Below, in pieces: positions 7,191 to 15,464 of a stretch of DNA of 21,243 nucleotides. Below the pieces are notes generated by a model. The model ran no database searches and was not told the DNA's origin. It was given only the letters and a program-made list of their open reading frames with translations. This DNA is from Chloroflexota bacterium (lineage in GTDB: Bacteria > Chloroflexota > Dehalococcoidia > JACQTR01). Location: positions 1-21,243 of the forward strand of contig JACQTR010000047.1 of the NCBI GenBank assembly GCA_016210705.1, in the 5' to 3' direction. Position 1 is the stretch's first letter; every line of letters begins with the position of its first letter. The translations under genes were made by a program, and so were the position numbers.

Positions 7191-8207
7191 TCAATATTCC
7201 CGTTCCACCATAAAGGCTGCCACCAGTTTTAGCTCCTCCAGGGCCGGGGAGGTTTTTAGAGCTTCCAATTCTGCTAGAGCCGCCCCATAATGCCTTTGGG
7301 CCAGACTCTGGACGTAACCGCGGGCCTCCAAGCTTTCTAGGATGGCTAACACCCGACGAACGTCTCCTTCATCGAGGATATCTCGACCATAGATTTGCAG
7401 CAGTTCTTCTTTTTGGCTGTCCTTTGCCGTCTCTAAGCCATAAACCACAGGTAGGGACTTTTTTTTTGTTTGTATGTCGCTGGTGGATTTTCCCGTCAGC
7501 TGATCTTGCCCCCAAATACCTAAAATGTCGTCCACCATTTGAAAGGCTAATCCTAGCTGATGGCCACAGCGACGGAACCGTTCTATTAATCCGTGATCCT
7601 GGGTGCCGAGGAGAGCTCCCAAGTGAAAAGAACTAGCGAAAAGGGCAGCGGTCTTTCTTTCGATCATGGCCAAATAATCAGCAACGCCGATATCAAGACG
7701 TTTCTCGTAAGCTATATCCAGATACTGGCCCTCGCACAATTTAAGACAGGCCTCATCTAGAATTCTCGCTGCCGCCAGCATCTTTGCCTGGTTCGTTCTC
7801 CGATCCTTCAGTCTCCACAGTGCGCGACGGGCTAAGACATGCATACCATCGCCAGCGTTTATGGCTTGAGGGATCCCCCATAACCACCACACTGTGGGAC
7901 GATAGCGGCGCTCGGGACTGGAATCCTCTATGTCGTCGTGAATCAAGGAGAAGTTATGGATGAGTTCCACCGCAGCGGCCGCGGGGAGAGCGATACTATG
8001 GTGACCTCCCGCTGCCTCACAAGCTAGAAGACAAAAAGTAGGACGTAGCCCTTTGCCGCTAGCGGCCTGGATAGGTTGGCCTTGATGATCCATCCAGCCC
8101 AAGTGGTAGCGCATCATGTCATAAAGAGGGCTCGAACCACCAATGGCGGCTTTCAGCTCTTCCTTAAGCTCCACCTCGTAACGTTGAAAAATGGACGCTA
8201 GCTCCAT
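7191..8207 (-). CDS. Polyprenyl diphosphate synthase, probably short-chain (C15-C20)
   Basis: The trans-prenyltransferase family condenses IPP with an allylic diphosphate. The first Asp-rich motif is DDIED within NFSLIHDDIEDSSPERRYRP, with no insertion. A Phe five residues before it is a feature linked to short products such as GGPP. The second motif is DDILG rather than DDxxD; this Gly variant, followed by IWG and then a KKKSLPV segment, is a form I associate with Actinobacteria and relatives. I chose ATG 8207 (338 residues) over the upstream TTG 8216; neither has a clear ribosome site. It may make GGPP or FPP for carotenoids, quinones or lipids. A 41-base gap precedes cooC. Confidence 0.85.
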   Translation of the reverse strand: MELASIFQRYEVELKEELKAAIGGSSPLYDMMRYHLGWMDHQGQPIQAASGKGLRPTFCLLACEAAGGHHSIALPAAAAVELIHNFSLIHDDIEDSSPERRYRPTVWWLWGIPQAINAGDGMHVLARRALWRLKDRRTNQAKMLAAARILDEACLKLCEGQYLDIAYEKRLDIGVADYLAMIERKTAALFASSFHLGALLGTQDHGLIERFRRCGHQLGLAFQMVDDILGIWGQDQLTGKSTSDIQTKKKSLPVVYGLETAKDSQKEELLQIYGRDILDEGDVRRVLAILESLEARGYVQSLAQRHYGAALAELEALKTSPALEELKLVAAFMVEREY

Positions 8208-8260
8208 ACTATACAAGACTATTCTAAAGGAAAGATGATAGAAAAGCTATAGCTAGTTGG

Positions 8261-8375
8261 ACCTTCGACGGCTCTGGCAACGCCCTGTTCCCGGCCCTTT
8301 CCCATTAGGCTGAGCCCTTCAGCAGTGAGCTCAGGGCCAAACTGCTCACGACGAAGCCTGACCTATGTCGAAGGT
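8261..8375. repeat. Imperfect intergenic palindromic element between dxs and the prenyl synthase
   Basis: The 200-base gap between two genes contains a nested set of inverted repeats. ACCTTCGAC at 8261-8269 pairs with GTCGAAGGT at 8367-8375. CTGAGC at 8310-8315 pairs with GCTCAG at 8329-8334. AGCAGT at 8321-8326 pairs with ACTGCT at 8341-8346. The GCCCTTC…CTCAGGGC wording resembles dispersed REP-like intergenic palindromes seen in many bacterial genomes, here degenerate. There is no T-run, so I do not call it a terminator. Only a genome-wide comparison could show whether it is repeated. Confidence 0.4.
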
Positions 8376-8406
8376 AAAAGGTAAGCAGTAGTGCCCTATG
8401 GATCTT

Positions 8407-10308
8407 TTATAGCTTTGACCGGGCTGAAGGTTGCTCTAGAAGGGCCAATTCGGGGAAGGAGGACCGAATCCTATGGGCTATGCTTGAAGCGGTGAGGCGG
8501 TATTGCAAGCGTAATTGCTCTTGGGAGCCGTGTTGCACAAACTCATCAGGTAGGCCGATACGGATTAACCGTTTGCCTTTTATATCGGCATCGGCCAGTA
8601 AACCCAACACAGCACTGCCGAAGCCGCCCGTTAAGACGTTTTCTTCCAAAGTTACCACGCGCTGGGTTCCGTTAAGTAGCTTGAGGACGAGGGGTGAATC
8701 CAAAGGCTTTACATAGCGAGCGTTTACCACAGTGCACTGAATGCCCCCTGCGGCCAGGGTTTGGGCTGCCTCTAAAGCTGGGTAAACAGTGGAGCCCAAG
8801 GCTAAGATAACCACGTCCTCTCCCCACCGTAACACCTCTCCTTGGCCAACAGGTATCTCTCGCAGTTCTTCATCTAGGGGTACCCCCACTCCATTGCCTC
8901 GAGGGTAGCGCACCGCCATAGGTCGGCGCGCTTTTACGGCGGTATAAAGAAGATGCTGAAGCTCATTTTCGTCCTTAGGAGCAGCTATCACCAAGTTGGG
9001 GATAGAACCAAGGTAAGAGAGATCGAAAGTGCCCTGGTGGGTTTTCCCATCCTCGCCTACGATGCCAGCTCGATCCAAAGCGAAAACTACTGGTAGATTT
9101 TGGATGCAAACATCATGGAGAACCTGATCAAAGGCTCGCTGCAAGAATGTAGAGTAGATGGCCGCTATAGGTATGTAACCCTGGCTGGCCAGACCGGCAG
9201 CAAAAGTGACGGCATGTTGTTCGCAGATGCCAACGTCAAAAACCCGCTCTGGAAAGTGTTGAGCCACCAAGTTAGTGCCCGTGCCTTCCTTCATGGCGGC
9301 CGTGATGACCACTATTTTGGGGTTGTCTCGAACGAGCTGGAGAACGGTTTTGCCAAAAACTTCGGTGTATGAGATGCTTTTACTTTTATTATCGTTATTA
9401 TTGTTGGGCGACAGCCCATGGAACTTGACTGCGTCCCTTTCCGCTGGAGCATAACCTTTGCCCTTTTGAGTAATAACCCGTATGAGAGTAGGTTTATCGT
9501 TGAATTGCAAAGCTCGGCTTAGGGCAACTCGCAACTGAATAAGGTTGTGGCCATCAATGGGCCCTATATAGGTAAAGCCCAAGGTTTCCCACAAAGTAGG
9601 AGGGAAAAACAAGCTCTTGATCCCATCTTTAATCCGTTTTACCGAGTGCGAGAGGACGGTTCCAACAGTCGATCTAGCTAGGAAACGCCGTGTTCTCCCT
9701 TTAATATGATGATAGCGGGGATCAAGGCGGACTTTGTTAAGATAATGGGCCAGGGCCCCTATATTAGGAGAAATGGACATAGCGTTATCGTTCAAGATGA
9801 CGATCAGCCTAGTGCCCAAGTGCCCCGCATGGTTTAAAGCCTCGAAGGCTATGCCCCCAGTGAGAGCCCCGTCGCCGATAACAGCCACCACATGATGATT
9901 TTCTTTGGACAGATCACGGGCTTGGGCTATACCTAAAGCTGCTGAAATAGAGGTGCTAGCATGGCCGGTGCCAAAAATATCGTGGGGGCTCTCCTCAGGA
10001 TCGGGGAAACCGGCGAGGCCACCATATTGGCGTATAGTGGAAAAGCGCTCCTTTCGGCCCGTCAACAGTTTATGTACATAGGACTGGTGGCCTACATCCC
10101 ATATGATTTTGTCCCTGGGGCTATCTAGGAGGCTATGTAAAACTATCGTTAGCTCTACTACACCCAAATTGGAGGCCAAGTGGCCACCATTGTTAGAAAC
10201 AACCTTTAAAAGTTCCTGACGCACCTCTTTTGCCAGCTGCTCCAGCTGACGGAGGGTCAAGCCTTTAAGGTCGGCGGGCCCGTTGATTTGGTCTAAAAGC
10301 CTTGACAC
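8407..10308 (-). CDS. dxs: 1-deoxy-D-xylulose-5-phosphate synthase
   Basis: Dxs condenses pyruvate with glyceraldehyde 3-phosphate using thiamine diphosphate, the first step of the MEP isoprenoid route. The 633-residue length is normal. The TPP and Mg2+ motif begins GDGALTGG at residues 145-152 and ends at LNDNAMSIS (172-180). The N-terminal GGHLASNLGVVELT, the FGTGHASTSIS loop, the IGPIDGHN motif, and GICEQHAVTFAAGLA with the catalytic Glu of the pyrimidine domain are intact. The C-terminal transketolase domain ends near GLPDEFVQHG. GTG at 10308 is used, with GGGAG 4 bases upstream. An Asn-rich linker (NNNNDN) lies near residue 302-307 between the first two domains. It follows rpiB by 46 bases and probably shares its promoter. 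Confidence 0.97.
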   Translation of the reverse strand: MSRLLDQINGPADLKGLTLRQLEQLAKEVRQELLKVVSNNGGHLASNLGVVELTIVLHSLLDSPRDKIIWDVGHQSYVHKLLTGRKERFSTIRQYGGLAGFPDPEESPHDIFGTGHASTSISAALGIAQARDLSKENHHVVAVIGDGALTGGIAFEALNHAGHLGTRLIVILNDNAMSISPNIGALAHYLNKVRLDPRYHHIKGRTRRFLARSTVGTVLSHSVKRIKDGIKSLFFPPTLWETLGFTYIGPIDGHNLIQLRVALSRALQFNDKPTLIRVITQKGKGYAPAERDAVKFHGLSPNNNNDNKSKSISYTEVFGKTVLQLVRDNPKIVVITAAMKEGTGTNLVAQHFPERVFDVGICEQHAVTFAAGLASQGYIPIAAIYSTFLQRAFDQVLHDVCIQNLPVVFALDRAGIVGEDGKTHQGTFDLSYLGSIPNLVIAAPKDENELQHLLYTAVKARRPMAVRYPRGNGVGVPLDEELREIPVGQGEVLRWGEDVVILALGSTVYPALEAAQTLAAGGIQCTVVNARYVKPLDSPLVLKLLNGTQRVVTLEENVLTGGFGSAVLGLLADADIKGKRLIRIGLPDEFVQHGSQEQLRLQYRLTASSIAHRIRSSFPELALLEQPSARSKL

Positions 10309-10354
10309 CTGTCTCCCTACGCCAAATTCTTAGATTCTAGCAAGGGAGTTGCCA

Positions 10355-10825
10355 TTAGTCAAGGATGCGGGAGTTATCCTTGGGGGACGGATCTTCCAAA
10401 GCGCGGATCTTTTCCAAACGCAGGGCGTGGCGACCACCAACAAATTCGGTAGTCAGGTAAATCTGGACGATCTCCCGGGCCAGACCCTTGCCAATGGCCC
10501 ATTCTCCCAAGCAAAGCACATTAGCATCGGTATGCTCCCGAGAACGTCGAGCGCTAAAAGTATCGTGGCAAAGGGCAGCCCTGATACCGCGCACCTTATT
10601 GGCCGTTATGGACATGCCCACACCGTTGCTGCATACAAGAATGCCGTGGTCGAAACGACCTTCGGCCACGGCCTCGGCAACCGCGCGGGCAATATCCGGA
10701 TAGTCCACTGAGCGGGTATCATAGCAGCCGAAATCCTCATAAGTATGCCCCATCTCTGTTAGCAAACCGACTATGGTCTGTTTCAAATTCAAACCAGCGT
10801 GGTCACTGCCCACCGCAATATGCAT
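10355..10825 (-). CDS. rpiB: Ribose-5-phosphate isomerase B
   Basis: RpiB interconverts ribose 5-phosphate and ribulose 5-phosphate. The frame can be opened upstream at 10864. I place the start at ATG 10825 because AGGAGAG lies 8 bases before it, the protein then begins MHIAVGSDHAG as in the family, and a promoter -10 box sits at 10855-10860. The product is 156 residues. The expected catalytic Cys is Cys65 in LVCSNGVGMSITANK, a CSNG variant of the commoner CGTG/CGSG. The phosphate-binding AR..REH, CLGE..IG and the C-terminal EFVGGRHALRLEKI are present. A close relative acting on other sugar phosphates (LacA/B-like) is possible but less likely for a single gene with this context. dxs follows after 46 bases. 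Confidence 0.9.
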   Translation of the reverse strand: MHIAVGSDHAGLNLKQTIVGLLTEMGHTYEDFGCYDTRSVDYPDIARAVAEAVAEGRFDHGILVCSNGVGMSITANKVRGIRAALCHDTFSARRSREHTDANVLCLGEWAIGKGLAREIVQIYLTTEFVGGRHALRLEKIRALEDPSPKDNSRILD

Positions 10826-10854
10826 CAAGGCCACTCTCCTTCGCTCTTCAGCCC

Positions 10855-10883
10855 ATTCTAACATAAGGAGACCTCTTACTCAA
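10855..10883 (-). promoter_or_regulatory. Sigma70-like promoter for rpiB-dxs
   Basis: On the minus strand TTGAGT (10883-10878) is followed after exactly 17 bases by TAGAAT (10860-10855), five of six matches to the consensus -10. Transcription would start near 10848, giving a leader of about 25 bases before the rpiB ATG and its ribosome site. This excludes the longer reading-frame start at 10864. A short palindrome GAGC-TATAT-GCTC at 10908-10920 lies upstream and could be an operator, but that is speculative. Confidence 0.55.
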
Positions 10884-11217
10884 CCGCATACCGAGCTTAA
10901 TTCCCCTGAGCTATATGCTCAAGTAGCTTCCAAAGCCACCCCGCCATTGAAGGATACTGTACCAATGGATAATATTCCCTGGGACAATGTCTTCCGCCAT
11001 TCTACAACATGGCGACAAAGCGATCAACCGTTATAGAGCGGTCATGTAAAGTGTCCATTCATTCGCAGCCCGTGCCCACGCATAACCTTCCTCATCCTAT
11101 ACATATTACCCCACTGCCTCGCTCATTTGTAGCAGCCAATTTTTACCAAGGAAGCGGTATACCCACGTGTGCCTGGGCTACATCGTACAACAAGCCGAGC
11201 TATAAGTTAATGGTTGT
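10884..11217. other. Intergenic region between the ABC permease and rpiB
   Basis: About 330 bases upstream of the rpiB promoter and downstream of the permease stop. Open frames here on either strand show no protein-like composition and no ribosome site. Two small inverted repeats are visible: GAGC…GCTC at 10908-10920, and CCATTG…CAATGG at about 10952-10976. I see no hairpin with a T-run to end transcription after the permease. Apart from the probable regulatory DNA of rpiB I see nothing in it. Confidence 0.4.
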
Positions 11218-14181
11218 CTATTCGTACCGCAGCGCTTCTGCAGGATAGACATTAGCTGCTTGGCGCGCCGGTAAATAAGTGGTCAGAAGCGAAGCAACGT
11301 AAGCAATCCCAGCCACTAGCAGGATATTCAGCCACGGGACATGATAAGTAACCCCCTCCAGCGAATCGGACATCATCTCAACAAGGTTATAAGAAAGGCC
11401 AAAACCCAAACCAATGCCAATAGCGATACCCAAAAGCGCTATGAAAGACGACTCAAGCAAAAAAGATAACTGCACCATCTCCTTCTGAAAGCCTAAGGCC
11501 CGCAGAACACCGATTTGTTGGCGTCTTTCTACTACTGAGCGAGCGGCAATAACCCCTAAAGCGGCGATACCTACTACCAGGCCTAGCCCCATAAACCCCT
11601 GAAGCAAATTGTTTATCATTATACTGGTGCCGGCATTAGTGCGGATCTCGTCTGCCATTACTTCGGCCTGAAACCCGTGCTCTAAAAAGTTTGCTTCAAG
11701 GGCTTTAGCAATGGTTTTGGCGTCTTGGCCCTCTTTCAGGCGAAACATATACGTCTGTGATGGAGTTGGCTGTCCAAGCAACCTATTGACCGTCTCCTGT
11801 GAGGTAATAATACCTTGGGTGTAGAATGCCATTGGATCCACTACTCCAATGACGCGCAGCCGTTGCTCATTCCCTGTACGAGGATCCGTAGCTGAAATGT
11901 ACACTTCCGGAAGGGTCTCATCCTCCATCCAGAACCCTTCGAGACGGAAGGGTGGCATTGGCCCGCCAACATTGAAGTTTCTTTTGGTAGGTACGAGCAT
12001 AGAGCTAACCACGGCTGTCCCTGGCTGATTCTGTAGGGCGTTCCAGATCTCTTGTGGTGAGTCATACCCAGGTGCGGTTAGGGCGAACTTATATGTGACG
12101 TTGTCGGTGTAGCCTCGATCCACCCCTTGAATGGCGAAATCAACAGGTTCCTGATTTGTCCCCTCCTGCTTTACTTCAACACCGGCGGCTGAAAAGCTGG
12201 CCACGGCCTCGAATGCATTAGCCGAAACGGTGCTGCTATCTAAAGCGTTTCCCATATCCGGAATGGGGTTGGCGTAGCTTGTAGTGGCTCTAATATGGAA
12301 GCCTCCGGAGAGCCTTTGTGTGTCGTTAAACAAATTGCCTATGGAACTGACTATGAAGGCCATTGTTATCAAAGTAAATACCACCAAGGAGAACATAGCG
12401 AGAGTAACGCCAGTGCGGAAGCGGTTTTGCATCGGGTAAGAGACCGCTGTTTTCAATACCGGCGATAGGCCTCGCATTCGTCCGAGGGTAGCTACAGATG
12501 CAGCCAGGAGCAAGTCCGAGTTATAGATTACCATCCACACTGCACCAAGAACGATCATTATACCAACAAGAAAGAACATCTCGATCCCTTGCTGCATCTC
12601 CGGCAAAAAGGGGTCTAGGGCTCCTACAGGGAGCAGCCACCACACCACCAATCCTAGGCCAGCCACCGTAAAAGCGGCGCGGTCTGGCACGCCAAAACGC
12701 CTGACCAGCAGCGGAACTCCGATTATGATAAGCGAAGTGCCCAACATGAAAACTGCTAGCTGCTCGCTTTGAAGGCCGGTCATGGTAAGCATGAGCCCCA
12801 ACAACGGGAGCAGAATGGCCACAATCAGCCCCTTGAGCCCTCGGCGTTGGATACGGGGCTCGGGGATATCCCGAATAGCCCTGGTTATGTTCAGCCGGCT
12901 CACTTGCCAAGAGGAGATAAGTACCACGGTAAACGTAAGCACCATCCCTAGAACATAAGCTATGATTATGCTTCGCCAACTGAAGGCAAAAACAAGCTTC
13001 AAGTCCATCTGGCCAAAAGCGACCGCCATTATTCGGGTCATTCCCCATCCTATGAGCACTCCTAGTACGCTGCCCACAGCAGCCGACAGAAGAGCATAAA
13101 TGGCACCCTCAAAGGTGAACATGCGAATCACGTCGCCTCGCTGGCCACCTATGGCTCGGGCAATACCCAGCTCTCGCTTGCGCTCCGCCGCCAGCATCAC
13201 GAAGATCAAGAAAATGAGCAGACCGCCTGCAGCAATAGAAAACTGCGCGAACACGAGAAAAACAGTAGAGAAGGTACTCCCCACTTGATCAGCCAAATCC
13301 AAGGCATCCTGTTTCACCGGTTTGGCCTCGAGGCCTGTCCCTTCTAGCAGCGGCCCGAGGGCTGACAAAACTGCGTCCGTGTGGGACGCACCCTCAATCC
13401 AGCCTCCGCTGTTAGTGATGACGACAGAATTTATTCTACCAACCTTGCCGTCAAACTCCTGGAGTTTTTTCAACGGCACCACCAGCGACAACTTGCCCGC
13501 AGGGTTGCCGCCCTTTTCGTACACACCAGCAATTTCAAGCGCAACTGGGGTCGGCCCCAAAAAGACTTGTACGGTATCTCCCGGCCTCGCCTCCAGTTTG
13601 TTTGATAGTTCGCTGCTTATGTAAATTTGGTTGGATCGCAAAGATCCAAGAGAAAGCACACTGCCTCCTTTATCCATGAGGCGGTCAAAGCCGCTGTTCT
13701 GCTCCTCAGCGATTCCCAGGATGTTCACTTGGGGCTCGCTTAAGCGTGTAGCCGTTGCTACTACTGGTGCACTCTCCTGAATGGCCAGTGCTACACCCTC
13801 CACTTCAGAATCGTTAGAAAGGGCTAAGCGGATCTTTTCAAAATAGTTTTCGTCGAAGTAGGCTAAGGCACCAGATGGATCACGGTCTGCCGCTTCTACC
13901 GTCACATCCACCTGACCTAAATCCCTCACCGCCTGGGTCCTTATTGAACGAGACAGAGTGTCCCCTGTTGCCAACGAAGCAGAAAAAAGAAGCGTAGCTA
14001 ACATGAGACCCAACACAATGAGTGCTGTCTGTGCGCGGCGCCGGGGGACGTTGCGCACAGCCATCTTGAACATTACGCGGTTGCGCAAGGCTATTATCCC
14101 GGTGATGACGGCTACAACTATAAAGAGAACGACTAGTATAACCATAAGCTGAGTTATCGGCACGCCAAAAAGCTTTTGCAT
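11218..14181 (-). CDS. ABC transporter permease with two fused FtsX/MacB-type units
   Basis: This 987-residue membrane protein starts at ATG 14181 with AGGAGG 5 bases upstream. After one extra N-terminal helix (about 12-32) comes a first unit: helix at 52-70, a periplasmic MacB-like domain to about 290, then a three-helix FtsX domain with the RKRELGIARAIGGQRGDV coupling segment. A middle region (about 450-570) has four or five further hydrophobic helices. The second unit has a helix near 600, an extracytoplasmic domain, and a C-terminal FtsX domain with VVERRQQIGVLRALGF, ending in the canonical ARQAANVYPAEALRYE. The architecture fits export or membrane-extraction ABC systems (MacB, LolCDE) in which the ATPase is separate. 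Its ATPase is the gene at 14598-15356. The substrate is unknown. Confidence 0.9.
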   Translation of the reverse strand: MQKLFGVPITQLMVILVVLFIVVAVITGIIALRNRVMFKMAVRNVPRRRAQTALIVLGLMLATLLFSASLATGDTLSRSIRTQAVRDLGQVDVTVEAADRDPSGALAYFDENYFEKIRLALSNDSEVEGVALAIQESAPVVATATRLSEPQVNILGIAEEQNSGFDRLMDKGGSVLSLGSLRSNQIYISSELSNKLEARPGDTVQVFLGPTPVALEIAGVYEKGGNPAGKLSLVVPLKKLQEFDGKVGRINSVVITNSGGWIEGASHTDAVLSALGPLLEGTGLEAKPVKQDALDLADQVGSTFSTVFLVFAQFSIAAGGLLIFLIFVMLAAERKRELGIARAIGGQRGDVIRMFTFEGAIYALLSAAVGSVLGVLIGWGMTRIMAVAFGQMDLKLVFAFSWRSIIIAYVLGMVLTFTVVLISSWQVSRLNITRAIRDIPEPRIQRRGLKGLIVAILLPLLGLMLTMTGLQSEQLAVFMLGTSLIIIGVPLLVRRFGVPDRAAFTVAGLGLVVWWLLPVGALDPFLPEMQQGIEMFFLVGIMIVLGAVWMVIYNSDLLLAASVATLGRMRGLSPVLKTAVSYPMQNRFRTGVTLAMFSLVVFTLITMAFIVSSIGNLFNDTQRLSGGFHIRATTSYANPIPDMGNALDSSTVSANAFEAVASFSAAGVEVKQEGTNQEPVDFAIQGVDRGYTDNVTYKFALTAPGYDSPQEIWNALQNQPGTAVVSSMLVPTKRNFNVGGPMPPFRLEGFWMEDETLPEVYISATDPRTGNEQRLRVIGVVDPMAFYTQGIITSQETVNRLLGQPTPSQTYMFRLKEGQDAKTIAKALEANFLEHGFQAEVMADEIRTNAGTSIMINNLLQGFMGLGLVVGIAALGVIAARSVVERRQQIGVLRALGFQKEMVQLSFLLESSFIALLGIAIGIGLGFGLSYNLVEMMSDSLEGVTYHVPWLNILLVAGIAYVASLLTTYLPARQAANVYPAEALRYE

Positions 14182-14229
14182 CAGTGCCTCCTATTGAGTG
14201 CGGCCTGTTGGATCGCTAGAGGTGGCTCG

Positions 14230-14547
14230 CTACTGCGCTTTTATGTCAGACGCCTCTGCATAGACCACTTCGTAGTGATCACGACCGGGCGGAGCACGAA
14301 AGAAAGAGACGAACTTAGCTACCTGTTCATCATAATAGCCGCTTTCTACACCAGCGGTGGCCGCTTCTTCATTCGCCCACAGGCTAATTATTAGACCCTT
14401 GCCTTCAGGAGTGCGTAATACATACAAACCCTTGTACCCCTCCCGTTTCCGTGTCTCAGGAAGGACCAATTCTATAAAACGTTGCAATGCCGTATCAAGA
14501 CTAATCCGCAAGGTATCAATCTCAAACATCGTGAGTCTGGCAAACAT
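14230..14547 (-). CDS. Small ABM-like (antibiotic biosynthesis monooxygenase fold) protein
   Basis: The start is ATG 14547, where GAGGAGGG stands 4-5 bases upstream, giving 105 residues; an upstream frame opening at 14601 lacks this. The layout fits a dimeric ferredoxin-like (ABM) domain: strand FARLTMFEID, helix LDTALQRFIELVLPETRKREG, strand YKGLYVLRTPEGKGLIISLWANEEAATAG, helix, and final strand HYEVVYAE. Family members include quinol oxidases, heme-degrading enzymes and non-enzymatic sensors. I see no fixed catalytic residue here, so I do not assign a reaction. It lies between an ABC ATPase (50-base gap) and the permease (48-base gap), implying a role tied to that transporter. Confidence 0.75.
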   Translation of the reverse strand: MFARLTMFEIDTLRISLDTALQRFIELVLPETRKREGYKGLYVLRTPEGKGLIISLWANEEAATAGVESGYYDEQVAKFVSFFRAPPGRDHYEVVYAEASDIKAQ

Positions 14548-14597
14548 GGTTCCCTCCTCAAGTATCACTTTTAAGCGATTAAAGCATTGTTCGACCG

Positions 14598-15356
14598 TCA
14601 AGCGGGAAAAAGCTCCTCCACAATGCAGCCGTCAGCCATCCTTAAGATGCGATTTGCCCTACGTCCAACAGCAATGTCATGAGTAACGACCACGAAAGTC
14701 TGCAACTTTTCTTTGTTCAGCCGGCACAGCAAATCCATCACCTCAGCCGAGGTCTCGCTGTCCAGGTTTCCTGTGGGCTCATCGGCCCATACTATAGCCG
14801 GGTTATTTACCAGGGCCCTAGCGATGGTCACTCGCTGCTGCTGCCCACCAGACATCTCCATAGGACGCTTATGGGCTTCCCCAGCCAGGCTCACTAGAGC
14901 GAGAGCTTCCAAAGCCTGCTGCCTGGCTATCGATGGTTTTGTTTTGGCCACGAGTAATGGCAGCTCCACATTCTCCACAGCGCTTAGAACAGGCAACAGA
15001 TTGAACGCCTGAAACACGAAGCCCATCTTCTCGGCCCGATAGCGCGTCCGCTGCCTGTCCGACATGGCAGAGATGGAGGCCCCATCTATCATCACCTCAC
15101 CTTGGCTAATGTCGTCAATCCCCGATAATACGTTAAGTAGCGTTGTCTTGCCGCAACCTGAAGCCCCCATTATAGCCACCATTTCACCTCGTTCAACATC
15201 GAGGCTCACGCCCCTAAGAGCGTGCACTTTCACCCGGCCCGTATCGTAGATTTTGTGGATATCAGTGGCTTGAATAATCGTTCCAATAGGTGAATCTCCT
15301 TCGGCTGATATTGCTCGTCCAACTGAGCCAGCGCTGTTCCGAATTCCTTCAAACAT
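14598..15356 (-). CDS. ABC transporter ATP-binding protein, LolD/MacB type
   Basis: The protein energises the permease encoded two genes downstream. From ATG 15356 (252 residues) the motifs are Walker A GASGCGKTT at about 64-72, Q-loop FVFQAFNLLP, signature MSGGQQQRV, Walker B AIVWADEPTGNLDSE, and H-loop VVVTHD. The IIQATDIHKIYDTG...VHALRGVSLDV opening and the NLDSETSAEV segment are typical of the lipoprotein-release/MacB branch. An upstream GTG at 15407 is open, but GGAGGG lies 4 bases before ATG 15356. An extra 25 residues (MFEGIRNSAGSVG…) precede the usual domain start. The order ATPase, ABM-like protein, permease suggests one operon. Confidence 0.93.
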   Translation of the reverse strand: MFEGIRNSAGSVGRAISAEGDSPIGTIIQATDIHKIYDTGRVKVHALRGVSLDVERGEMVAIMGASGCGKTTLLNVLSGIDDISQGEVMIDGASISAMSDRQRTRYRAEKMGFVFQAFNLLPVLSAVENVELPLLVAKTKPSIARQQALEALALVSLAGEAHKRPMEMSGGQQQRVTIARALVNNPAIVWADEPTGNLDSETSAEVMDLLCRLNKEKLQTFVVVTHDIAVGRRANRILRMADGCIVEELFPA

Positions 15357-15386
15357 ACCGCCCTCCGTGGGATTAAATATGAGTGT

Positions 15387-15436
15387 GCAGACCGATCTGC
15401 GAGCCACACCTTCCGGAGAATGCCTGAGCCGCAGGC
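15387..15436 (-). promoter_or_regulatory. Two hairpins in the leader of the ABC transporter operon
   Basis: GCAGA-TCGG-TCTGC at 15387-15400 and GCCTG-CGGCT-CAGGC at 15422-15436 (minus-strand reading) are perfect 5-bp stems just upstream of the ATPase ribosome site. Neither is followed by a T-run. They may be operator half-sites or leader structure; the sequence alone cannot decide. Confidence 0.3.
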
Positions 15437-15464
15437 AGAGTTGCTTTATCTATAGAGAATTCGT

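Noticed and set aside
7500..7560. Loss of function of the prenyl synthase because the second Asp motif is DDILG
   Set aside because: DDILG followed by IWG and a KK-SLPV segment is a known variant in otherwise active-looking family members, and the first two Asp are intact.
10826..10864. Longer rpiB reading frame starting MLEWAEERRRVAL
   Set aside because: The extension overlaps the -10 box and the probable transcript start, and the family begins at MHIAVGSDHAG after a good ribosome site.
10773..11248. Plus-strand open frames across the rpiB upstream region
   Set aside because: They lack ribosome sites and protein-like composition, and they overlap the rpiB promoter and rpiB itself.
12521..13048. 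175-codon minus-strand frame inside the ABC permease
   Set aside because: It is an alternative frame of the permease gene, with an odd His/Arg/Pro-rich composition and no ribosome site.
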